This document shows positions 19,940-28,800 of a stretch of DNA of 44,309 nucleotides, one piece after another. The notes beneath the pieces are model-generated. The model did not search any database. It was not told the DNA's origin and saw only the letters and a list, made by a program, of their open reading frames with translations. The stretch spans positions 1 to 44,309 of the forward strand of contig CAKUGT010000012.1 in the NCBI GenBank assembly GCA_934654795.1. The letters are read 5' to 3'. A program made the translations under genes and the position numbers. The stretch's first letter is position 1; each line of letters opens with the position of its first letter. Origin of the DNA: an uncultured Collinsella sp. GTDB lineage: Bacteria; Actinomycetota; Coriobacteriia; Coriobacteriales; Coriobacteriaceae.

Positions 19940-20110
19940 GAACGGTCCTTTGGGTGGACGGAACAATCGTGCCCTCGATTGTAGACCAGGACGGTATGGG
20001 CGGGTCTTTGGAAGGCGAAGACCCCCCCTCGGTGATTGCACGCTTGTCGCCTTTTGCACTGGCAGATGCGCCGCATGTGAATTTGTGCCCTGGAGTCCGG
20101 ATATCTTCCC

Positions 20111-20125
20111 GTAACATGGTGTTAC
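20111..20125. promoter_or_regulatory. Perfect dyad, possible operator
   Basis: GTAACA-TGG-TGTTAC is a 6-3-6 perfect dyad, 31 bases before the first surface-protein start and between it and the divergent LuxR gene. The size fits a dimeric regulator site. Half-sites of the same sequence (TGTAACA/TGTTACA) recur in repeats downstream of the third and fourth surface proteins. Confidence 0.4.
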
Positions 20126-20155
20126 AGAAGCATCCCTTACGGCAAGGAGGCTCAC

Positions 20156-21715
20156 ATGCGAAAGCAAATCCATGACAACTCAATCAACCGCGACCGCTCG
20201 TGCGCGCTCTCCCACGGAACGTGGCGTCGCGTGGGCGCCAAGCTCGTCTGCGCGGGGGCTTGCGCGCTCATGGCCGGCCAGCTGTTGCTACCGAGTGTGG
20301 CACTCGCCGCCGAGTGGGTCAACGTGGGTGGCACGCAGTACAGCAAGGCCGCTGGCGACGATGCCGGAACCTGGTCCTGGGACGGCGCCGACGACATGAA
20401 GCTCAGCGGCTACGACGGCGCCAGCATCAGCGCTCAGGGCAACCTCAACATTGACGTGGCAGGCACCAACACCATCGCGGCCGACGCCAGGCAGAGCGCC
20501 ATCGAGGTCAAGAACGGCAACCTCACCATCACGGGGGAGGGGGCCCTCAGCGCGACGGCCGAACGATGGTGGCGCAAGAGCGCTGTTAATGTCGAGTACG
20601 GTAACCTCGCCATCTCGGGCAACGTGACTCTCAACGCAACGGCCGGGACCGATACGATAGCGGTTTCGGGGGACGGCAAGACCGGCGGCGACGTAGACAT
20701 CCGCGGTGCCAACGTTAACGTGACGGCAGCGAACAATGTGCCTGATACCATCGGCATTCACACGCGGGCAGGCAACATAACTATTAGCGAGGGCGCCGAC
20801 GTCCACGTCGAGGCAAATGGGCTCGACACAGCCATTGCAGTCTGTGCCGAAAACTACTCCTCCGAGCATGGAGGCTGCATCGCGGTGGATAACGCAAAAT
20901 TAAATGCGGAGGCGCGCAATGGGAACGGTGCGTCGCTCGCCCTGTATTCGGTTGGAAGCAAGACAGATTTATGTTTGAGTATTACCAACGGGGCGGATGT
21001 TACGCTCGTGGTGAGTGATAGGGCCGATGTTTTGGATGGTGTTTGGATGCGCGCGCAGGACGGCGTGTCGCGGGTGCTCGTCGAGAATTCGAACCTTACA
21101 GCTCGATGCGGTGACGGAACTGGCTACAGTCGTAAACATGGCTACGGAATATATTCCCAATCCAGCTCCCAGTCCGCCATCCCTCGAATTGACATCATTA
21201 ATTCAAATGTTGAGGCGTTGGGCTCTACGGCGGCAATCTACGCTGTCAATCTAGGTGATGCAGCCCCTTATCTTGCAATTGATGGCGGATCGGTAGTTAC
21301 GACTCCCGCCGGCGGCACCGTGCGAGAAACTACGGGAAACGGACTCGTCATCGGTGCTGCCGGGTCGTCTACTATCCAGGACATTAGAACTTCCGACGAG
21401 GTCGCCCGCAACGTGGTAATCAGCTCCGGAGATGCGGCCGAACCCGAGCCCACCCCGCAGCCTGAACCCACCCCGGCTCCCACGCCACAGCCGGGCGGCG
21501 GCAGCGGGACCGACGTGCCGTCCGTGACGCCGACCCAGGCGAGCTCCACGGCCGCTGCCCCCAAGCCGGCCGCGCAGGTCGCCACGGTCCAGAAGTCCGC
21601 GGGCGACCTGGCCGCCACGGGCGATAGCGCCGCGACGACGGCGGCAGCCCTCGGCATCGCCGGTGCGTCCGTCATCGGCGCCGGCTTCGTTGCGTCCAAG
21701 CGCCGCGACCGCTAG
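20156..21715 (+). CDS. LAxTG-anchored surface protein, beta-helix-like, copy A
   Basis: The 519-residue wall-anchored protein has HGTWR at residues 20-24, a hydrophobic signal core ending PSVALA, and a repetitive middle. The middle contains recurring beta-strand turns such as AIEVKNGNLTITGEG and AGNITISEGADVHVEA, which resemble a right-handed beta-helix (carbohydrate-binding Cthe_2159-like by pattern only). A Pro-rich stalk (PEPTPQPEPTP) follows, then sorting signal LAATG at 485-489, a hydrophobic helix and KRRDR. It is probably displayed on the cell wall by a sortase. Binding target unknown. The ATG follows AAGGAGG. It is paralogous to the next gene. Confidence 0.88.
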   Translation: MRKQIHDNSINRDRSCALSHGTWRRVGAKLVCAGACALMAGQLLLPSVALAAEWVNVGGTQYSKAAGDDAGTWSWDGADDMKLSGYDGASISAQGNLNIDVAGTNTIAADARQSAIEVKNGNLTITGEGALSATAERWWRKSAVNVEYGNLAISGNVTLNATAGTDTIAVSGDGKTGGDVDIRGANVNVTAANNVPDTIGIHTRAGNITISEGADVHVEANGLDTAIAVCAENYSSEHGGCIAVDNAKLNAEARNGNGASLALYSVGSKTDLCLSITNGADVTLVVSDRADVLDGVWMRAQDGVSRVLVENSNLTARCGDGTGYSRKHGYGIYSQSSSQSAIPRIDIINSNVEALGSTAAIYAVNLGDAAPYLAIDGGSVVTTPAGGTVRETTGNGLVIGAAGSSTIQDIRTSDEVARNVVISSGDAAEPEPTPQPEPTPAPTPQPGGGSGTDVPSVTPTQASSTAAAPKPAAQVATVQKSAGDLAATGDSAATTAAALGIAGASVIGAGFVASKRRDR

Positions 21716-21720
21716 CGCAA

Positions 21721-21747
21721 GCTTCCGCAACATAAGACAGCGGAAGC
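21721..21747. repeat. Hairpin between surface genes A and B
   Basis: GCTTCCGC and GCGGAAGC flank an 11-base loop. The right arm is part of the conserved leader that also precedes copy A. No T tract follows, so it may be an RNA processing or attenuation structure rather than a terminator. Confidence 0.5.
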
Positions 21748-21771
21748 ACCCCTTACGACAAGGAGGCTCAC

Positions 21772-23409
21772 ATGCGAACGCAAATCCATGACAACCCAAT
21801 CGACCACGGCCGCGCGTGCTCGCTCTCCCACGGAACATGGCGCCGCGTGGGCGCAAAACTCGCCTGCGCGGGGGCCTGCGCGCTCATGGCCGGCCAGCTG
21901 CTGCTGCCGAGCGTGGCGCTCGCCGCCGACTGGGTCAACGTGGGCGGCACGCAGTACGACGCGGGCACCGCTGCCGGCGACGAGGCGGGAACCTGGTCCT
22001 GGGACGGCGCCGACGACATGAAGCTCAACGGCTACGACGGCGGCTCCATCGGCGCCAAGGGCAACCTCACCATCGGCGTGACGGGCACCAACACCGTAAC
22101 GGCCGATGCCAGGCAGAGCGCCATCGAGGTCAAGGACGGCAATCTCGCCATCACGGGGGAGGGGACCCTCAACGCGACGGCTCAGGATAATGTGCTTACT
22201 GCGTCGGGCGATGGTGTCACGAATGGAGACATCACTATAAGTGAATCCAGTGTTAACGTGATATCTACGGGTAGCTTTTATTGCTCAAACGGTATTCGCG
22301 CGAAATCGGGCAACGTGAAAATCGACAAGGGCGCCGACGTTAAAATAGAGGCAAAGAAGGCGGATGGGCTACACCGGCCGCCGCAAAGCGCCTATGGCAT
22401 CTTTGCCGATGGGAAGCCAGGCGGTCGCGTTGCTCGGGAAAGCGGTCAGGAAGAACCGGATTATGTCTCCGTGCACGGGGGCGACGTCACGATCGATGGC
22501 GCCAAGGTTGCAATTAAGACGGCGGACGGCCCGTATTATTCTGCAGGCATCCATACGCTTGGCATCAACAAGAACACGCTCTTGCAGATCGTCAACGGAG
22601 CTGATGTCGAGATACTTGCCGGCGATGCGGTGCTGTCTTCGAGGGGCATTGACGCGCAGGCGGAGGGCGGTTCGACGTGGATGCTTGTCCAAAAATCGAA
22701 CCTCACAGTGCGTACTGGCGGAAATGCGAGCGAACCCAATCCTGGGCCTCGTCGAGAGGACTACGGAATCATCGCCGCAGGATATGACGATCTGGAAAGG
22801 CCCCAGATTAGGATTTTCAAATCGAATGTTGAGGCGTCGGGCCTGACAGCGGGGATCTATGTTGTCAACCGAAAGACCACGGGCGGGGGACCGTCTATGA
22901 ATCCCGTACTCGATATCATGTACGGGTCGGTGATTACGATTCCCGCCGGCGGCACCGTGCGAGAAACTGCCGGAAACGGACTTGACTACGACACCGCCGG
23001 AAACGGACTCGTCATCGGCACCGCCGGGTCGTCCACTATCCAGGATATTAAGACCTCCAACGAGGTCGCCCGCAACGTGGTGATCAGCTACGGGGATGCG
23101 GCCGAGCCCGAACCCACGCCGCAGCCCGATCCCGCGCCCGAGCCCACGCCGCAGCCTGAGCCCACCCCGGCTCCTGCGCCGCAGCCAGGCGGTGGAAGTG
23201 AGACGGGCACGCCGTCCGTGACGCCGACTCAGACGAGTTCCACGGCTGCTGCCTCCAAGCCGGCCGCGAAGGCAGTTGCGGCTCAGAAGTCCGTGGGCAC
23301 TCTGGCCGCCACGGGCGATAGCGCCGCGACGGCGGCAGCGGCCCTCGGAATTGCCGGTGCGTCCGTCATCGGCGCCGGCTTCGTTGCGTCCAAGCGCCGC
23401 AACCGCTAG
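21772..23409 (+). CDS. LAxTG-anchored surface protein, beta-helix-like, copy B
   Basis: The 545-residue paralogue of copy A. The first 120 or so codons and the last 140 are nearly the same at DNA level, including the leader with AAGGAGGCTCACATGCGAA, while the middle is quite different. HGTWR is again at 20-24, the strand repeats continue (AIEVKDGNLAITGEGTL), the Pro stalk is longer by about one PDPAPEPTPQ unit, and LAATG is at 511-515 with tail KRRNR. A 27-base direct duplication (GCCGGAAACGGACT repeated at 22969 and 22996) adds nine residues. The pattern indicates tandem duplication followed by replacement or rapid change of the exposed part. Confidence 0.88.
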   Translation: MRTQIHDNPIDHGRACSLSHGTWRRVGAKLACAGACALMAGQLLLPSVALAADWVNVGGTQYDAGTAAGDEAGTWSWDGADDMKLNGYDGGSIGAKGNLTIGVTGTNTVTADARQSAIEVKDGNLAITGEGTLNATAQDNVLTASGDGVTNGDITISESSVNVISTGSFYCSNGIRAKSGNVKIDKGADVKIEAKKADGLHRPPQSAYGIFADGKPGGRVARESGQEEPDYVSVHGGDVTIDGAKVAIKTADGPYYSAGIHTLGINKNTLLQIVNGADVEILAGDAVLSSRGIDAQAEGGSTWMLVQKSNLTVRTGGNASEPNPGPRREDYGIIAAGYDDLERPQIRIFKSNVEASGLTAGIYVVNRKTTGGGPSMNPVLDIMYGSVITIPAGGTVRETAGNGLDYDTAGNGLVIGTAGSSTIQDIKTSNEVARNVVISYGDAAEPEPTPQPDPAPEPTPQPEPTPAPAPQPGGGSETGTPSVTPTQTSSTAAASKPAAKAVAAQKSVGTLAATGDSAATAAAALGIAGASVIGAGFVASKRRNR

Positions 23410-23432
23410 TGCAAGCTTTCATAGCCATTTTC

Positions 23433-23475
23433 AGCCGCCGCGTGGGCATAAATGCCCTTGCGGCGGCTCTTTGTA
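23433..23475 (+). terminator. Terminator after surface gene B
   Basis: AGCCGCCGC (23433-23441) pairs with GCGGCGGCT (23460-23468), with an inner GGGCAT-AA-ATGCCC stem, followed by CTTTGTATTT. Confidence 0.75.
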
Positions 23476-23490
23476 TTTCCGCAGGTAGAG

Positions 23491-23518
23491 GCCTAGGTTC
23501 GCATCTACGAACCTAGGC
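23491..23518. repeat. 11-bp perfect palindrome, TAGGTTCG family
   Basis: GCCTAGGTTCG and its complement flank CATCTA. It is preceded by GCAGGTAGA, as is the related palindrome at 25765, so the two are copies of one element. No T tract follows here. Confidence 0.6.
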
Positions 23519-23551
23519 GTATAGAGTCATTTGGCGCATCTTGGTTATACA

Positions 23552-23594
23552 GGACCACCACAAAGGGGACAGGCGCCTTTATGGTGGTATGTCC
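23552..23594. repeat. REP-like palindrome with GGGGACAGG core
   Basis: ACCACCACAAAGG pairs with CCTTTATGGTGGT (one mismatch) around GGGGACAGGCG, with outer GGAC/GTCC. It sits 20 bases before the third surface-protein start, so it would be in its 5' leader. Confidence 0.7.
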
Positions 23595-23614
23595 CTACGA
23601 CCAAGGAGGCCGTT

Positions 23615-25603
23615 ATGTACGGAAGCCACTTTGATAAGGAGGCCCAGCGCGAACGCACTTGCTCGCTGGTTCATGGTACTTGGCGCTGCGTGGGTGTGAG
23701 GATTGCGAGCGTCGGTGCGTGTGCGCTTATGGTTGGTCAGCTGCTACTGCCGAGTTTGGCGCTTGCGACCGAGTGTGCGGATCCCGCCGCTGCGACTGGT
23801 GAGGTTGCCGCGGCTCCGGTGACACCGGCGGTTGCGGAGGATGCGGCTCCGGCGACCGCGCCTGCAACTGATGATGCTCCGACGGCACAAACCGTCGCTG
23901 AACCTCAGCAGACGACTCCGGCTGATACCACCGATGAATCTAGCGATGCAACACCCGCTGAGCAAAACACTCCCAGCGACACCTCCGCCACGCCGACAAG
24001 CGACGCCATCATGCCCTGTGGCGTGACCGATGTGACAGGCGGGAGCGGCGTTAGGGTCAATACGACCGTGGTTTCCCACTACGCGGACTGCGTGCTTCCG
24101 GACAACATCACGCTCGAAAAGGGTCAGTCGTACACCTATGATTTTCCCGATGTTGAGGGTGGCATGCCGGATGAGCCGCTCTGCGAACTTGTCGAAACCA
24201 AGTACTACCGGGCCGATGCTGTTTCGGGCACCCTGGCTGAAGTCCAGGACACATCTATGTCCGATGTGACGGCTCACTTTGAGCCTGTTGACGATCACAT
24301 GAGGCTGACGCTGACCTTTACGGGTGGCGCGGCGGGCGGCTCGTATCGACTCACGCGCAATGAGGTTCTTTATATTGGCGCGGCACTGACGTATACCGGA
24401 ACTGACTATGGCACCGACTATGAAGGTGACAACAGCTACGCGGGCAGCTCGATTACCGTCAACGAAACCAGGGACGACTATCATCTCCGCTATGCCATCA
24501 ATAGCGAAATTACGCTTGTTGCATCGGAAAACGAAGCCCTCCATAACCTGGACGTCAACGACGTGAAGACCGACTACGCGCCCGGCGAGGCGCCGTGTGC
24601 GACCGCGACGATTCCTGCCGCCGATGCCGATAAGTATGAGATCGCCTATGAGTGCTGGGAAGAGATGGATGGCAGCGACCCTGCGGAGCTCAAGCCCGTT
24701 GCCTTCTGGTATTCCGACCCCGCAAAGTACACGCCGGGCATGAAGAAGATTGACCACTTCGAAGAGGGTAAGTTCTACATGTATTCCGTCGAGCTGAGGC
24801 TCAAGGGCGACAATACCGTGGCTGATGACTGCGAAATGAACGTCAACGGTCATTGGGCGCACCACATCAAGACCGTCAACGGCGTCTTCGCGCCAAACGC
24901 CGACAATATGCTGTGCGAGCAGCCGATCGACGAATGGCGGGCCATCGACGTTATCGAGATCAACGGCGCCACGACCACCTTTAAGGCAGGCGATAAGCCG
25001 GTCTTTACGGCGAATGTTCCGACGGGCTCCAACTCCCTTCCTCAGTGTGAGTTCTGGACGGGCAGCGATGGCAGCGAAGTGAACTCTCAGAAGTTCTGGG
25101 ATCAGAACATCACGAATCACATCGACGTCTTTAAGCCCGGCGTGACCTATCGCTACGGTATCTACCTCAAGTCCGCGCGCGGCTTCTACTTTACGCCCGA
25201 CACCAAGCTGGTGATCAACGGCCAGGAGTGCGGCTACCAGATGGGCGAAGCGAGTGTAGTTGATCCCGAGAGCGGCTGTATCTTCACTCTGTGGCTCAAC
25301 ACCGATCTGACGTTTACGCCCGAGGCCACGCCGGCTCCGGTCGACCCCGAAAAGCCCGCGCCGCAGCCTGAGGTCAAGCCTGAGCCCAAGCCCGAGGTGA
25401 AGCCCGAGACCAAGCCCGCGGCTAAACCGGTCACGACAACCACCACGGCCAAGACGGTTGAGAAAACCACGCAGGCCAAGAAGGGCGATGCTGTCCTGGC
25501 TACCACGGGGGATACCACCGCGATGACGGTCGCCGCCCTAGGCATCGCCGGCGCAACCGTAGCCGCCGCCGGCCTCGCTGCGACCAAGCGCCGCAAGCGC
25601 TAG
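23615..25603 (+). CDS. LAxTG-anchored surface protein C
   Basis: The 662-residue protein has the same signal peptide as A and B (HGTWR at 20-24, then GACALMVGQLLLPSLALA), an Ala/Thr/Pro-rich spacer (about 50-130), and a region I do not recognise (about 135-320). Two related repeats follow, beginning near LDVNDVKTDYAPGEAP and VIEINGATTTFKAGDKPVF, each with aromatic strands and a GKFYMYSVEL/GVTYRYGIYL segment. A Pro/Lys stalk, LATTG at 628-632 and tail KRRKR complete it. The ATG at 23615 follows AAGGAGG; the longer frame starting at 23531 crosses a palindrome and lacks a ribosome site. Probable adhesin or binding protein; ligand unknown. Confidence 0.86.
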   Translation: MYGSHFDKEAQRERTCSLVHGTWRCVGVRIASVGACALMVGQLLLPSLALATECADPAAATGEVAAAPVTPAVAEDAAPATAPATDDAPTAQTVAEPQQTTPADTTDESSDATPAEQNTPSDTSATPTSDAIMPCGVTDVTGGSGVRVNTTVVSHYADCVLPDNITLEKGQSYTYDFPDVEGGMPDEPLCELVETKYYRADAVSGTLAEVQDTSMSDVTAHFEPVDDHMRLTLTFTGGAAGGSYRLTRNEVLYIGAALTYTGTDYGTDYEGDNSYAGSSITVNETRDDYHLRYAINSEITLVASENEALHNLDVNDVKTDYAPGEAPCATATIPAADADKYEIAYECWEEMDGSDPAELKPVAFWYSDPAKYTPGMKKIDHFEEGKFYMYSVELRLKGDNTVADDCEMNVNGHWAHHIKTVNGVFAPNADNMLCEQPIDEWRAIDVIEINGATTTFKAGDKPVFTANVPTGSNSLPQCEFWTGSDGSEVNSQKFWDQNITNHIDVFKPGVTYRYGIYLKSARGFYFTPDTKLVINGQECGYQMGEASVVDPESGCIFTLWLNTDLTFTPEATPAPVDPEKPAPQPEVKPEPKPEVKPETKPAAKPVTTTTTAKTVEKTTQAKKGDAVLATTGDTTAMTVAALGIAGATVAAAGLAATKRRKR

Positions 25604-25640
25604 GTTTTGGCGACAGCGCCCATCCTCGGCTTTTGCAAGA

Positions 25641-25695
25641 TCTCAATCTGTAACACCAAGTGGGGAATTTGACCTCTAACTGTTACAGATCGAGA
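25641..25695. repeat. Inverted TGTAACA repeat pair, copy 1
   Basis: TCTCAATCTGTAACA (25641-25655) faces TGTTACAGATCGAGA (25681-25695) across 25 bases. It lies 37 bases after surface gene C. Two further copies follow surface gene D at 32534 and 32616. Confidence 0.7.
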
Positions 25696-25717
25696 CAAAC
25701 TGGCCGGCCAAGTCCAG

Positions 25718-25754
25718 AACCGCCACAAAGGTGCCTGTCCCCTTTGCGGTGGTT
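25718..25754. repeat. REP-like palindrome with CTGTCC core
   Basis: AACCGCCACAAAGG and CCTTTGCGGTGGTT flank TGCCTGTCC. It is the reverse orientation of the copy at 23552 and follows the TGTAACA repeat, the same order as after surface gene D. Confidence 0.7.
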
Positions 25755-25764
25755 TGCGCAGGTA

Positions 25765-25809
25765 GAACGGTAGGTTCGTATATATGAACCTACCGTTCGC
25801 TTTGTTTTT
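25765..25809 (+). terminator. Hairpin plus T tract between surface genes C and D
   Basis: A perfect 13-bp stem GAACGGTAGGTTC (25765-25777 with 25786-25798) and then GCTTTGTTTTTG. It could end transcription from gene C. It shares the GCAGGTAGA prefix and TAGGTTCG core with the palindrome at 23491. Confidence 0.65.
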
Positions 25810-25858
25810 GGACGACGATTACGCTGGATGACTTTAGGTTTGCAAGAAAGGAACGACC

Positions 25859-28800
25859 ATGAGGTGGACTACTGCTCGAGCGCTTTGCCGCCGCCTGACC
25901 ATTGCCGCGGTGACCTTCACCATGGTGACGGGTTCGTTGCCTGTGGGCGCGTTTGCTGAGGCCCTCAACACCGACGGCACTTTTGTGCAGACAGATAACG
26001 GCCAAGCAGCCGACGCCGCTCCCGCCGATTCGGCTGACGCCCAAACGTCAGACTCTGCTTCCGCCGACCCCGCGCCCGATGCCGGCGCTGCCGACCCCAC
26101 AGTGCTCGATACCGGTGACACCCCTACGCCCCCGGACTCCGAGATTGCATCGGCGGCAGGCCTGACGGGCGCTGGGCAGACCGAGAGCACGCCCGTGGCC
26201 ACGCTCGCCATCGATCTTGTCGAGGGCAAGGAGCTCGCCGAACAGCAGAAGCAGGAGGAGACCGCCGAAGCCGAAGCAACCTGGAATGAGGATCTTGGGC
26301 TCTGGATGACCTCGAAGGGCGCCACGGGCGTAAAGGACGAATACGACGATGGCTACGTGGCCGGCGAGCAGACCCCCGCGCAGTACTACTTCTCGATTGA
26401 TAGCCTCACTAACGAAATTTCTATCGAGTATGGCGACGCGGGCATTACCACGTTGGAGGTGCCCTCGACCATCGACGACAAAAATGTCGTAAGCCTTACG
26501 GGTATGGGAAGCGCTGCGCTCACATCGATCACCTTCGCCCCTAATTCGCATGTCCGCTCGGTTGGAGGCTTGGGCGGCAGCAGCATCAAAGAGATCGCAC
26601 TGCCCGATTCGGTCGAGGAGCTCAAGAGCTATGCATTCTACAAAAGCAAGACGCTCCAAACGGTAACCTGGCCCAACAACGCGGCCTTTACCACGATTCC
26701 CGAGCAGGCCTTTAAGGAATGTGAACAACTTGACGACAAGGTGGTGGCAACGCTGCCGCCTTCGGTCAAAACTATCGACTATCTTGCATTCGCCTATTGC
26801 GGCGTGCCACAGTTCTATGTCTCGGACACAACAGTGCTCACCTTTACGCAGATCAATGTGCCGGGCACGGTGGAGCGGATTGAGCGCAATGCCTTTGACG
26901 GGTGCTCGCATGTGTCGTCGGCGACGATCGGCGACGGCGTTAAATATATCGGAGCGCACGCGTTCGCCTCTCTTGATCCTGCGATTGCCGGCAAAGAGAT
27001 TGTGCTACCCAAAAGCGTGGAAATGATAGAGTGGGGAGCTTTTGAGAACACGAGATACGGAAACGAGACGAACCATAATGCCGTTGCCCTGCGCGTGATG
27101 AACCCCGATCTTCAGTTTGGTGAGGCGGGCTATCCGGGCGACTATAATGAGCGCGTGACAATCGATGGCGTAACGTATGCGATTCCCTTTGGTGAAGGCC
27201 AGACCATCTATGCCTATGCGACCGATTCGGCTGGCAACCCCTCGATGGTCAAAAAGCTTGCCGATGCCGTGGCCGACCGCAAGGACTCCGTCGATTCCTC
27301 GAAGCCTGCCTACACGTTTGAGTGGATGGGCGAGGCGGCCCAGGTGACGGGCAAACTTCCCCAGAGCGCGACGGCTACACTCGTGCAGGCGGGGCAGTCC
27401 ACGCCGCTGGCGGTTGGCGATGACGGCAGCTTTACAGCGGACGCTCTCTCCAAGACAGCAGCCACCCTGCGCATTTCGCTCAGCGGTTACTATGACATGG
27501 TGCTGGCGCGCCCGGGCGACCAGATGACGGGCACATGGAATATCGGAGAGATTAAGGCGGAGGACTTTACCAAGATTCCGACTTCGCGCGCGATTGAACT
27601 CAATGTGGCCTATCTCGAACCGGTCGCAGGCCAGGATAAGACCGAACGCATTGAGCTCGATAGTCTCGATAACATCGATCTGACGGTGAAAAGCGGCGGC
27701 AAGACGCTCAAACCTGCCAAGGGCGACAAGGAAAACGACTACCGTATCCAGGGTACAGCGCTCGTGGTGTCGCAGGCCATTGCCGACGCGGACCAGGATT
27801 TGGAGATAACGCTCGTGCCCAAAGACAGCCTCAAGCTGGGTGGGGCGACGGCGACGGTGAAGCCTTCGGCCGGCAAGGTCGATATCGACTTGAAGCCCTG
27901 GGGCACGGCGACGGTCACGACCAAGGGCGACTACCAGGGCGCCAACCGCGTGCTGGTGTTCCGTACGTCCGACGGCAAGCTAGTCGCCGACGGCGTCACC
28001 TATTTGATGGGTTACGAAGACGATGGCACCACGCCTATCATGAAGGCCGAGACGCCGCGCCTTAAGGCCGGTTCATACACCATCGTCGCCTTTAACAAGA
28101 CGAGCTACGACATCCAAGCGACGAGCTATTCCACGTTTAGCCGCCTAGGGCTGACCGTGGGTAAGCATATCGCGCAAAAGCAGGTGAAGATTGAGGACGG
28201 CAAACAGCTCGACGTGACGCTCGACGTCCCCACGTTTGACGTGGAGACGTATCGTGCCGAGCGCGGGCTGACGGCGGGCTCGGTTATCGCTGATTCGTCC
28301 GCGGTCGTTGGCGCGGAGACCGAGCTGCGCATTCATTACGAGCTCAAGGACAGCCAGGCTGCCAAGATTGAGATTCCTCTGGCCAAGGATGCCGTCGAGG
28401 ATGTGTCCGCAGGCGCTCGCGAAGCCGGCGCCAGCTCCGATGCCATGTGGGCTGCCACAACTTGGGAGGGCGACAACCTCGTTCTCGATATGAAGAAGGG
28501 CATGGGCGCCGATGTGTTTGTGCGCTTTAAGCCTAAGGCCGCGGGCATCTATGCCGTCTCGCCGCTCATTACGCTGGGCGAGGTGACATTGCCGCTGGGA
28601 AGCACCACACTCGAGGTTAGCGGATCGCGCATCGAGGTCGACAACACCGACGTTCACAGCCTGCTGGGCAATGTGGCCTACGTTTATGCAGCGCCGGGCA
28701 AGAGCGTGCAGCTCACCGTGGGGACGGGCTCGTCGGCTGCAAAGTACACCGGCAAGACCAATAAACTCGGCCGTGCCAAGATTGAATACGAACTGCCGCA

